Assembly: GCA_964396535.1 (NCBI GenBank)
Contig: CAYNFT010000014.1
Location: 1 to 31,799 of the forward strand
Source: CAYNFT01 sp964396535
Lineage (GTDB): Bacteria; Chloroflexota; Dehalococcoidia; Dehalococcoidales; UBA2162
Reading direction: 5' to 3'
Length of the DNA stretch: 31,799 bases
The notes beneath the pieces are model-generated. The model ran no database searches, had not been told where the DNA came from, and worked only from the letters and a program-made list of their open reading frames with translations. How positions within the stretch are numbered: position 1 is the stretch's first letter; each line of letters opens with the position of its first letter. Positions 24,377 through 30,922 of the stretch are shown here, piece by piece. The position numbers were made by a program, and so were the translations under genes.

Positions 24377-25106
24377 ACGGAGAACGCTGTACCACTTTGC
24401 AGAAGACCAAGGGGTCATTGGCACCCACCCAGCCAAATGGAAATGCACGGTAGCTACCACCGAGATTCTCAACATAGGAGGTATAGGGTGTCGCGTTATC
24501 GGAGGTAAAGGTAACCGTCGGGTTGTCCAGGCTGAGAACCTTGGTGATGCCCTCGGTGTCCATCGAAGCACCGGTAGCGTCCTGAAGTGCCAGCCTCATC
24601 ATCCAAAACGAGTAGTCAGCACTCAGTTCATCCGGGTTGCTGAGGTACACCTGCACCTCTATGTCAGGACTGCCAGCAACCGTATCTATATTGAACAGGG
24701 TGTTTGCGCTTATTGTTCCTCTGTGTCTGCCGAGTACCGAGTAATCGATAGACGGAGTGTTGTTGCCTGCGACATCGGCAAAGTCGGCAGTACCTCCGGT
24801 GACACCGATAGTCACTGTATCCGTAAGTGAGGTATAGGCAAATAAGCCGCCGGTAACTGCCAGGGCGAGCAGGAAAGCACCAAGCATAACCAGACCTCTC
24901 CTGCTTCTCTCCTCGAAGTACAGCTCGTCCTCGTCACAGAGTCCTGTCTCAGCCTCGAGCTTCTTCTTCAGCCATTGGCCATTGAGGTTTGCTTGAGCAC
25001 GGTCAGACAAGTCGAACTCTGACTTAAACATTTCACGCACTTCGGTCACAGTCATGCCTGCCAGTTCGACCTGTCGGCTATGTTCGCCATATGTAATGTG
25101 TATCAT
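24375..25106 (-). CDS. Ubiquitin-like domain fused to a TasA-like membrane protein
   Basis: 243 residues from the preferred ATG at 25106 (AAGGAG upstream; a reading from 25247 adds 47 residues of low-complexity leader). Residues 1-66 have a beta-grasp pattern (IHITYGEHSRQVELAG, VTEVREMF, RAQANLNGQWL, LCDEDELYFEE), like small prokaryotic ubiquitin-like proteins such as PRTRC protein C (fold inference). A membrane helix at 71-90 ending in GGLFAY looks like a SipW signal, then a TasA-like beta body to the end. The Ub-like part would be cytosolic and the body outside. Peptidase cleavage would separate them. Confidence 0.72.
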   Translation of the reverse strand: MIHITYGEHSRQVELAGMTVTEVREMFKSEFDLSDRAQANLNGQWLKKKLEAETGLCDEDELYFEERSRRGLVMLGAFLLALAVTGGLFAYTSLTDTVTIGVTGGTADFADVAGNNTPSIDYSVLGRHRGTISANTLFNIDTVAGSPDIEVQVYLSNPDELSADYSFWMMRLALQDATGASMDTEGITKVLSLDNPTVTFTSDNATPYTSYVENLGGSYRAFPFGWVGANDPLVFCKVVQRSP

Positions 25107-25129
25107 TTTCCTTTTTCTCCTTCCTTTTA

Positions 25130-25151
25130 GTAATTGACAATTACTTGTCAA
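25130..25151. promoter_or_regulatory. Nested palindromes upstream of the Ub-TasA gene
   Basis: GTAATTG-A-CAATTAC (25130-25144) and, overlapping it, TTGACAA-TTAC-TTGTCAA (25134-25151) are both perfect. On the minus strand a TTGACA falls inside, but no -10 is properly spaced. Best read as an operator, or two mutually exclusive ones, about 25 bases upstream of the start codon. Confidence 0.5.
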
Positions 25152-25179
25152 CCGCGATAAACTTGGCTTACTTCCGGTT

Positions 25180-25237
25180 AAGGTGGCTGGTTCTCCTGTC
25201 ATCCGCTCGGTTCGGGAGGTCCTGCCACCTTTTTTAT
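25180..25237. terminator. Long hairpin: structured leader (minus) or plus-strand terminator
   Basis: AAGGTGGC (25180-25187) and GCCACCTT (25224-25231) are perfect arms; an inner CTCC/GGAG stem follows. The plus strand continues with six T residues, a good intrinsic terminator, yet no plus-strand gene precedes it. On the minus strand the same element lies in the mRNA leader of the Ub-TasA fusion, about 75 bases before its start, and may be a regulatory RNA structure. Confidence 0.5.
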
Positions 25238-25307
25238 TCTGTTTCACATCTTGTCACCCCCTTTAAACTCCCAGAAAAATCTTATTTTCTGATGAATCTG
25301 CATAGAT

Positions 25308-26090
25308 TTAACCCAGCTCGCCAGTGAGAGACTTAAAGCGTTCTCTCAGATTTTCTTTAAAAGCATCGAATTCATCCTTGGTTATATACTCTGCAGGCTT
25401 GCCACGCTTGGTTCTGGGAATTGCTGATGGCAAGCCCTTCTGCGCTGCCTCAATCACCTCTCGGTTGTGCTCATTAGACACCAACTTAGTCAGTATCAGG
25501 TCAAGATGACGCCTAATAGTCTCTTCCTTGATGCCTAGAGTAGAAGAGACCTGCTCAATTGAATTTCCAACAGCAATGGAGTTTAAAATCTCACTTTCGC
25601 GAGTGGAAAGGCGAGCCAGCAGGTTGTCTACTTCTTTACTTATTAAAGCGAAATTTTCAAATTCTTCAATAACACGGGGGGCAATCCCTGGTCTGAGCAA
25701 GGCTTCACTTATGGGTTTAGCACCCTGAGCTACCGTCCTGATGAGCTTGACCAGCTCCTCGGGGTCAATGTCTTTGGTCACGCAGGCACTTGCCCCACAC
25801 TGCATTGCTGAGAAAAGCTGGTCTTCGTTATCGCTATCCATAATCAAAATTACTAACACTGAAGGCAGGTTCTGCTGGATGCGGCGAGTTAAATCAACAC
25901 CGGTAAACTCGCTGTGGTTTGCATTCAAAACAGCTATCTTTGGTGGATTTTTTTCAATAAAATTTAGTGTCTCTTCATTACTGATAGCCTCGCCGATAAC
26001 GTCCATGTCCTCTTCCCCAGAAAGTGTAAAGTGGATTCCCTCTCGGAAGAGCACCTGCCAATCAGCCAAAAAGACACTAATATTTTCCAT
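25308..26090 (-). CDS. LuxR-type regulator with a pseudo-receiver domain
   Basis: 260 residues. The N-terminal domain (1-125) aligns to a receiver (FLADWQVLFREGI, GVDLTRRI, CVTKD) but the phospho-acceptor Asp is N56 (AVLNANH) and the conserved Thr is M84; Lys106 remains. It therefore cannot be phosphorylated normally and may respond to another signal or act constitutively. A LuxR HTH follows (about 160-222: LSTRESEILNSIAVG, IEQVSSTLGI, IRRHLDLIL). A basic and then helical tail (about 225-260) is extra. ATG after GGGGGCAG. It lies upstream of and in line with the TasA-like genes, so it may control them. Four 11-base repeats lie in its own upstream region. Confidence 0.88.
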   Translation of the reverse strand: MENISVFLADWQVLFREGIHFTLSGEEDMDVIGEAISNEETLNFIEKNPPKIAVLNANHSEFTGVDLTRRIQQNLPSVLVILIMDSDNEDQLFSAMQCGASACVTKDIDPEELVKLIRTVAQGAKPISEALLRPGIAPRVIEEFENFALISKEVDNLLARLSTRESEILNSIAVGNSIEQVSSTLGIKEETIRRHLDLILTKLVSNEHNREVIEAAQKGLPSAIPRTKRGKPAEYITKDEFDAFKENLRERFKSLTGELG

Positions 26091-26169
26091 TTCTGCCCCC
26101 TTATAGATTCAAAATATCATCGATACTTAAAATTTATCATACAAACATAAAGGCAGACATAAAAACAAT

Positions 26170-26210
26170 AAAGATTTCATAAAGGTTTTATAAAGGTTTT
26201 ATAAAGGTTT
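26170..26210. repeat. Four 11-base direct repeats upstream of the pseudo-receiver gene
   Basis: AAAGATTTCAT, AAAGGTTTTAT, AAAGGTTTTAT and a partial AAAGGTTT start at 26170, 26181, 26192 and 26203. A period of 11 puts all copies on one face of the helix, as in arrays bound cooperatively by regulators. They lie 80-120 bases upstream of the minus-strand start and about 30 bases before a plus-strand promoter. Confidence 0.7.
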
Positions 26211-26237
26211 GCTTGCTCAGGGGATAGCTAGCAGGGA

Positions 26238-26266
26238 TTGACAGCAACTCTGTGTGGGAATAGTAT
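26238..26266 (+). promoter_or_regulatory. Promoter of the 43-residue ORF
   Basis: TTGACA (26238-26243), a 17-base spacer and TAGTAT (26261-26266). The expected start is near 26273, 23 bases before the ATG of the small ORF. Confidence 0.65.
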
Positions 26267-26295
26267 TTTGTTGAAAGCGCGGAGGTTTGCGGCGC

Positions 26296-26427
26296 ATGAA
26301 GGCTAATAATTGTCGCCAGCAGAATAATCTATTCCAATTATTAGCTCTCCTGACAGTGCTCTTTCTTGTTGCTATGTTGCCAGCAAGTTCTCGACGCTAT
26401 AACCGGGCACGCCCTTGCCCAAGGTGA
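26296..26427 (+). CDS. 43-residue membrane or secreted peptide
   Basis: MKANNCRQQNN, then a hydrophobic segment LFQLLALLTVLFLVAMLPA, then SSRRYNRARPCPR and stop. GGAGG lies 10 bases upstream of the ATG, and a consensus promoter precedes it. The basic-hydrophobic-LPASS pattern could be a signal peptide or a single-span small protein with a basic, Cys-containing tail. It may also be the start of a truncated secreted-protein gene. It is the only plus-strand gene in this part, and no family is recognised. Confidence 0.5.
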   Translation: MKANNCRQQNNLFQLLALLTVLFLVAMLPASSRRYNRARPCPR

Positions 26428-26551
26428 GCTGACGGTCATATACCAGCGCTAGGCGCTGACACGACGTCCACCACCAAGCAGCGTCAAGAGGCATTTAACT
26501 GGTGCCCTGTAATTTACCCCTATTGCATTGGGGGCGATGGTTCGGAAAGAG

Positions 26552-27412
26552 TTAATCTATCCACGAGCTCTCAGGCTTGAAACCAAGACCAACCTGGACG
26601 ACTCCATAAGGTCTGTCAACCTTGTTACATACAATTGGGAAGTGTGGTACCCCCTTGGGCAGCACGACCGCAGTAGGAACATTAAAGGTGTGTTTTTCGT
26701 GTTCCTTACCAATCTCTATGGTGAGTTCCGCCCCCAGATAGCTCAGGTCATTAACATTATGCCCGAAAAATACCAGGCATTCATCATAAGGATGCACCAG
26801 GGCTCCTTTTCCGGGGTACCACTCTCCGGTTTCGTTATAGAGGCCTATCGCAAAATTAAGATTTAGTCCTTCCAGTTCATCTCCTGATATAGATAATAGC
26901 TGTTTAGCGTTGGCTCCTCCCGGTCCTTCTTTGACCGGCAGCGTTTTCATCAGGTGGGCATATTTACTCCCGTCTGTTTCACCTTCCAGTTGCACCCGTT
27001 CACCTGAGTATGTAGGACTGAGAGCCAGGTGAAAATGCCCGAATGGTTTATAAACTTTCGTGGTTATGAGTGGACAATGCGGTAACGCTTTAGGAGCAAC
27101 TCCAACGGTAGGAATACTGAAAGTGTGTTTTTCCCGTTCCTTACCCAGTGACAACTCCATATCCGACCCCAGATAACCCAGGTCATCATCGTCATACCCG
27201 AAAAATACCAGGCATTCATCAAAGGGATGTACATGCGCCCCCCCTCCGGGAGCCCAGTCACCTATCTCATCGTAAACTCCCACAATGAAATTAAGGTCAA
27301 ACCCTTCCAGTTCATCGCCTGTCATAATAATCATCTCTTTGGCATTTGCTCCCCCACGCCCTTTCCTAACAGCTAATTGTTTAACCAAGTGTCCGTATTT
27401 TGTTTCTGCCAT
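26552..27412 (-). CDS. Duplicated cupin (bicupin) protein
   Basis: 286 residues from ATG 27412 (AAGGAGGG upstream; the longer reading to 27466 has no such site). Two tandem copies of about 135 residues: KYGHLVKQLAVRKG...GANAK...GDELEG and KYAHLMKTLPVKEG...GANAK...GDELEG. Each continues to HPFDECLVFFG or HPYDECLVFFG, then KEREKHTF/KEHEKHTF and PHCPLIT/PHFPIV. Copy 1 has AHVHPFDE (a His-x-His metal pair); copy 2 has ALVHPYDE, losing one His. This cupin family is widespread in anaerobes with unknown activity; metal binding is inference. Cytosolic. Confidence 0.78.
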   Translation of the reverse strand: MAETKYGHLVKQLAVRKGRGGANAKEMIIMTGDELEGFDLNFIVGVYDEIGDWAPGGGAHVHPFDECLVFFGYDDDDLGYLGSDMELSLGKEREKHTFSIPTVGVAPKALPHCPLITTKVYKPFGHFHLALSPTYSGERVQLEGETDGSKYAHLMKTLPVKEGPGGANAKQLLSISGDELEGLNLNFAIGLYNETGEWYPGKGALVHPYDECLVFFGHNVNDLSYLGAELTIEIGKEHEKHTFNVPTAVVLPKGVPHFPIVCNKVDRPYGVVQVGLGFKPESSWID

Positions 27413-27639
27413 GAATTTTCCCTCCTTGTTTCTGAATAACCATCTGCACCGTCTGGCTGGTAACACCCAGACCTGCTGATGCCTACCTCACAATAACCTC
27501 GTGGGTTTTATCATACATTAATCTGATTCAGATTAAAAGAGGGTTTTACATTACAGGTAGAGGAATTAGTGAGCTCTGTTTTGCGATATAGGGCTTGTGG
27601 GGGAAGTCTATACTTTAGTGGGAACGAAACCAGTGAGAA

Positions 27640-27939
27640 TTAAGACCGAGTGCCCTTAAAAATACTAGGGCGAAAGGAACCTAACTGCACTTGACCCGAA
27701 ATCTCGTCACCATTAACGGTTCCATTGACGTTAAGTTCCATTTCTCCCATTGGACTCTGTAAATCTACCGACCAGGAAACATCGTTTCCGCTAACTGTGC
27801 CTCCACTAAACGATTGCTGCCCAAAGTGTCCATCCATAGTTCCACTTAGAGAGTCACCATCGGTCTTAAGTGTAAGTGTCATTGGTTCTGTTCCCATGGT
27901 TGTAGCTAATTCGATGTCGTACCTACCGTCAATTCCCAT
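27640..27939 (-). CDS. Small beta-rich protein of unknown function
   Basis: 99 residues with alternating strands: MTLTLKTDGDSLSGTM, FSGGTVSGNDVSW, MELNVNGTVNGDEISG. This G-D-x-(I/L)-SG strand repeat occurs in small lipocalin-like or beta-sandwich proteins of several phyla, often as single-domain hypotheticals. No signal peptide. ATG with AAAGGA nine bases upstream. The function cannot be told. Confidence 0.72.
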   Translation of the reverse strand: MGIDGRYDIELATTMGTEPMTLTLKTDGDSLSGTMDGHFGQQSFSGGTVSGNDVSWSVDLQSPMGEMELNVNGTVNGDEISGQVQLGSFRPSIFKGTRS

Positions 27940-27943
27940 TGAA

Positions 27944-28042
27944 TTATGTCCTTTCCGGTCGTCTTATACCTCCGGAAGAAGTATATTTTCGCCCTGGTGC
28001 TTCGTCAATATCAGCGAAAGAATGATTCCAATAGACCTGCAT
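27944..28042 (-). CDS. Candidate 32-residue ORF coupled to the beta-rich gene
   Basis: MQVYWNHSFADIDE, then APGRKYTSSGGIRRPERT. It ends four bases before the next start, and that gene's Shine-Dalgarno site lies in its last codons, so it could act as a leader ORF. Its own ribosome site (GGTGAG) is too close to the ATG. The rest of the 27940-28243 spacer has only one 7-bp hairpin (28167-28195). Confidence 0.25.
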   Translation of the reverse strand: MQVYWNHSFADIDEAPGRKYTSSGGIRRPERT

Positions 28043-28243
28043 TCTCACCATACCACCTCACCAAACTGGAGGATATCCAAGGACCCGCTAGATAGTGCTC
28101 TATATGCAGGTCAGCGGCAGTGGGACAGCTTAGGTCTTTTAAGTAGTGGACACCTCAGAGGCTACTAACCCTGCCACCAATAGTCATTCAGGGTTATAAA
28201 TATGTTTTGTGTGTTGTTAGTACGAGATAGATGAAGAGTGATT

Positions 28244-28570
28244 CTAATATCGTCTCTGTCTTCCTCCCCCGTAGCCGCTACTCCCGCTACTCCTTCTGTC
28301 ACCATAGGAGCCACCGCTCCTGTTATCAGAACGAGGGCGAGCTGTATCGACGGTAAGTGTCCTTTCCTTTAGTGTTTTCCCGTTAAGGCCGGTAATTGCA
28401 GCCTGGCCTTCGGACACCGATGCCATTTCAACGAAGGCAAACCCCTTAGGCCGCCCACTATACTTATCTGTTATGACACTTACCGACTCGACTCCTCCAA
28501 AAGCTTGGAATTCTTGCCGTAAGTCCTCCTCTGTTACCTCATAGGATAAGTTACCCACATAGATTTTCAT
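28244..28570 (-). CDS. RRM-type RNA-binding protein
   Basis: 108 residues. One RNA recognition motif (1-80) with RNP2 IYVGNL at 3-8 and RNP1 KGFAFVEM at 42-49, the aromatic residues for RNA stacking being in place. A Gly/Ser/Arg-rich tail (SGGSYGDRRSSGSSGYGGG) follows, as in cyanobacterial cold-inducible Rbp proteins. ATG after AAGGAG. It follows the S21 gene by 80 bases on the same strand; the two are also neighbours in some cyanobacteria, where both respond to cold. Confidence 0.94.
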   Translation of the reverse strand: MKIYVGNLSYEVTEEDLRQEFQAFGGVESVSVITDKYSGRPKGFAFVEMASVSEGQAAITGLNGKTLKERTLTVDTARPRSDNRSGGSYGDRRSSGSSGYGGGRQRRY

Positions 28571-28650
28571 GTTAAAACTCCTTATTAAATCACCATGTCT
28601 TGCTACTTGTCTGAAATCATTAAAAGCAGTGACCGTTTATTTACTTTTTA

Positions 28651-28842
28651 TCATGCTCCATTATTGCCCTGGCGTCGTCTCCGTCGGGCACTCTGTTGCG
28701 CTTTAAAGCGTGCCTTCTCTCCCCTTGATATGAAAAATCTGGTTTTTTTCACTTCACGTAAAACTCCACTCGTCTGCACCACCTTTTGAAAGCGACGCAA
28801 CAGGGACTCCTGGGACTCGCCGGCACGTATTGAGACTTTCAT
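28651..28842 (-). CDS. rpsU: 30S ribosomal protein S21
   Basis: 63 residues: MKVSIRAGESQESLLRRFQK, then TSGVLREVKKTRFFISRGEK and a basic RRRRRQ tail, the usual S21 layout and length. S21 sits near the anti-Shine-Dalgarno region of the 30S subunit and affects initiation. No Shine-Dalgarno site is seen before ATG 28842; a TTG at 28848 is a weaker choice. A perfect 12-bp hairpin lies 27 bases upstream. Confidence 0.93.
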   Translation of the reverse strand: MKVSIRAGESQESLLRRFQKVVQTSGVLREVKKTRFFISRGEKARFKAQQSARRRRRQGNNGA

Positions 28843-28868
28843 AGACAAAACACATTCTCACATTCTGG

Positions 28869-28908
28869 AAATACACACGGGCTAATTAATCTCAGTCCGT
28901 GTGTATTT
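28869..28908 (-). repeat. Perfect 12-bp hairpin in the S21 leader
   Basis: AAATACACACGG (28869-28880) and CCGTGTGTATTT (28897-28908), 16-base loop. No T-run of note on either strand. It lies between the zinc-ribbon stop and the S21 start, so it could be a weak terminator or processing site, or a leader structure controlling S21 translation. Confidence 0.7.
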
Positions 28909-28927
28909 CTCAAACCAAACTCTGGAA

Positions 28928-29227
28928 TTACCTGGCCAATCTTACTTTACGATAACAATCGCTACAGTAAACCGGCCTGTCACCGCGTGGTTCAAAGGGT
29001 ACTTCGGTTTCTTTACCACACTCGGCACATACCGCAGGGAACATCTGGCGTCTAGAGCCGTAGTTACTGCTTCCGTAACGTTCTGACTTCCTTGCCTGGC
29101 GGCATTCGGGACAGCGCTTGGGCTCATTAACATAGCCCTTGGACTGGAAAAACTCCTGTTCCTCAGCGCTGAAAGTGAAGGTAGCTCCACAATCGGAGCA
29201 CTGGAGAGACTTGTCCTGAAAACTCAT
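28928..29227 (-). CDS. Zinc-ribbon protein with four CxxC pairs
   Basis: 99 residues from ATG 29227 (GAGGAGGT upstream; a longer frame to 29275 lacks one). Cysteines C10/C13 (CSDC), C39/C42 (CPEC), C67/C70 (CAEC) and C88/C91 (CSDC) form two zinc sites, each about 25-30 residues across, with an Arg/Ser-rich linker. This is the small 'CxxC-x17-CxxC' type of protein common in Chloroflexi and anaerobes; nucleic acid binding is likely but unproven. It heads a likely S21/RRM transcript with a leader of about 110 bases. Confidence 0.88.
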   Translation of the reverse strand: MSFQDKSLQCSDCGATFTFSAEEQEFFQSKGYVNEPKRCPECRQARKSERYGSSNYGSRRQMFPAVCAECGKETEVPFEPRGDRPVYCSDCYRKVRLAR

Positions 29228-29343
29228 TGGATGACCTCCTCTCTTATATATTTTAGCTAGAGTCCGGTCACCCAATACTTAATTGATCTGGAATGATTCT
29301 TGAAAGTTTGTAATAACCTAAACTGACACTAATTACCTAACAT

Positions 29344-29371
29344 TGTATATTATAGAAAACCTCTTTGTCAA
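29344..29371 (-). promoter_or_regulatory. Promoter of the zinc-ribbon/S21/RRM cluster
   Basis: Minus strand TTGACA (29366-29371) and TATACA (29344-29349), 16 bases apart; a TATAAT also occurs but only 11 bases from the -35. The start would be near 29337, leaving a leader of about 110 bases, long enough for thermosensing or protein binding. Confidence 0.6.
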
Positions 29372-29552
29372 ATGAACGCGGGACAGACTGCCAGCTATTC
29401 GGACTTAAATCCGCCACTGACCTGCCCCCATTTTTAAATAACATCGCTTACATCAGAATATGCGCTTCTTTTAAATGCGGCAGGAAAGTGGTTAGTTTCA
29501 TAGTGTTGACAAGGAGAATCTAGCCTTCTACCATTTGAATAAGCAATAAATT

Positions 29553-29776
29553 GATGAAAGTATCAGCAGTTTACACAAAATATTAAGAAATAGAGGGAAG
29601 ATTAGTACAGAAGAAGAAATTCTAAGAAGTTCTCTTAGTGGCAACTCCTCAGACAGAACTGATGCTATGGTGGGCCTTGGTTGACAGTTCCCGAACTCCT
29701 GTTTGAGAAGAAAGGGCTTATTCAAGCGGTGCAAAAATTGCTTGTACAAGAAAGGTTATTAGATATTTATTCTTGA
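29553..29776 (+). pseudogene. Frameshifted remnant of a small helical protein gene
   Basis: From 29553 the frame reads DESISSLHKILRNRG, EEEILRSSLSGNS and TDAMVGLG, then a stop; from the next base the other frame continues LTVPELLFEKKGLIQAVQ and LLVQERLLDIYS to a TGA at 29776. One missing base near 29680 joins them into a coherent helical sequence. No start codon precedes it, only an in-frame TAA, so the 5' end has also decayed or is lost. Family not recognised. It is the only coding-like plus-strand stretch here. Confidence 0.5.
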
Positions 29777-29828
29777 CACTCTACTTTTCCAGATATGTTA
29801 TACAATTCGCCTTTTATTAGGTTTGACA

Positions 29829-30514
29829 TCAATAAGGATAATACCTGGCACCAAGAATGTCCAAGACTTCCGGCAGAGATCGTATGACAAAATCGGCTTT
29901 GACACTAGTTCCTTCTGGCAGCGTTATTTGCTCCGGGTTATACCAACAAGCTAACATACCGGCATTTTTAGGGCCGATTACATCAAGTGTGTATGAATCG
30001 CCAACGTTGAGACACTCAGAAGGAGTGACATTAAGCAGGCGGGCTACGTATCGAAATATTTCAGGGTCAGGCTTGCTAGTACCGATTTCCAGCCCAATGG
30101 CGATGCAACTAAAGAGACTTCTTAGACCAATCGCCTCAAGTCTTGCGTGCACTTCGGAATAACCATTTGTTATTACCGCGGTTTGAAACCTCTTGCTTAG
30201 TTCCTTGACAGTAAGAACAGCTCCAGGTACGAGTAAATGTATTCTGTGGCCATCACGGATATATGTCTCGGTAATCGAGTCTGAATAATCTTCGCTGATT
30301 CCCAGTAAACGGAGAAAATATCTGGAATGTTTGTCTCTGGTCCATGGCGAACCTGCCTCATAATCCTCATCAGCAAGACGGTTGGACTCCAGAAAAGCTG
30401 ATATAACAGTGCCAATCTCCTGGCCCTCAAAGAGGTGAGGAAAGCGCCGGGATAGGTGCTTAACAAACTCAATGTGTCATCCAGGTCAAAGATAACAGCT
30501 TTTGGGTTAATCAT
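29829..30514 (-). pseudogene. HAD-family phosphatase gene with one frameshift
   Basis: The start is MINPKAVIFDLDDTLS (motif I, DxDxT) at ATG 30514, with GAGG upstream. After about 18 codons the frame must shift by one base near 30464-30468 to continue VKHLSRRFPHLFEG and on without stops through motif II (VITNGYSE), motif III (GTSKPDPEIF) and motif IV (VGDSYTLDVIGPKNAG) to 29829. Together this is a full HAD-IA hydrolase of about 228 residues with every catalytic motif intact. The single lost base is either a recent mutation or a sequencing or assembly error; the intact rest favours recency or error. Confidence 0.8.
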
Positions 30515-30653
30515 AACCATCCTCAGCTACAGTATGCCCTGATGTATTTTCATTCTCGGATCGACTCGGCATAAAAATGATATCATAGCGGGATGAAATT
30601 ATCCAAGACGCTATACAGTTTGATAAGGTATCGATGCGTTTATTAGTGAATAA

Positions 30654-30745
30654 GGTAATACTATTACCGCATAATCGAGGCTAAATCGAAAATTGATGAG
30701 AAGTTCCGTTAAGAACCCGAAGCTGAAAGTGGTAATGATATTACC
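30654..30745. repeat. Twin palindromes (GGTAAT...ATTACC)
   Basis: GGTAATACTATTACC (30654-30668) and GGTAATGATATTACC (30731-30745), 77 bases apart; they differ only in the middle bases. The second is followed by five T residues on the plus strand. They may be paired operators or binding sites of a lost recombinase or regulator. Confidence 0.7.
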
Positions 30746-30763
30746 TTTTTGCACGACTTTGAA

Positions 30764-30801
30764 TGGTGGGCGATACTGGATTTGAACCAGTGACCTCTGC
30801 G
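30764..30801 (-). pseudogene. 3' fragment of a tRNA gene
   Basis: On the minus strand: variable-loop-like AGGTC, then a perfect T arm ACTGG-TTCAAAT-CCAGT, then ATCGCCC, A73 and encoded CCA. The matching 5' acceptor strand GGGCGAT and a valid D or anticodon arm are not found within the next 100 bases, so only the 3' third remains. Such fragments are typical att-site scars left by integrative elements. Confidence 0.65.
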
Positions 30802-30891
30802 ATGATATGTAATCGGTTCTCCATTCTACAACCTCCCTATCTTGGTCTTTGACCCCTTCTTGAGATTCCTCGGACAGAAAGTGAGATAAAA

Positions 30892-30922
30892 GGCTGGTAG
30901 CCGGTGGATTAGAACCACCGGC
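30892..30922 (-). pseudogene. Second tRNA-like 3' fragment
   Basis: Minus strand: GGTGG-TTCTAAT-CCACC (T-arm-like, 5+7+5), then GGCTACCA. The T loop has T where a purine is usual, and no 5' half with GGTAGCC is seen, so it is less certain than the fragment at 30764-30801. Two such pieces 110 bases apart support repeated integration at one place. Confidence 0.4.

Noticed and set aside
25107..25247. 47-residue N-terminal extension of the Ub-TasA fusion
   Set aside because: The ATG at 25106 has AAGGAG in place; the extension is basic low-complexity sequence covering palindromes and the leader hairpin.
29528..29749. 73-codon minus-strand frame
   Set aside because: It opposes a plus-strand sequence that reads as a decayed gene and has no Shine-Dalgarno site.
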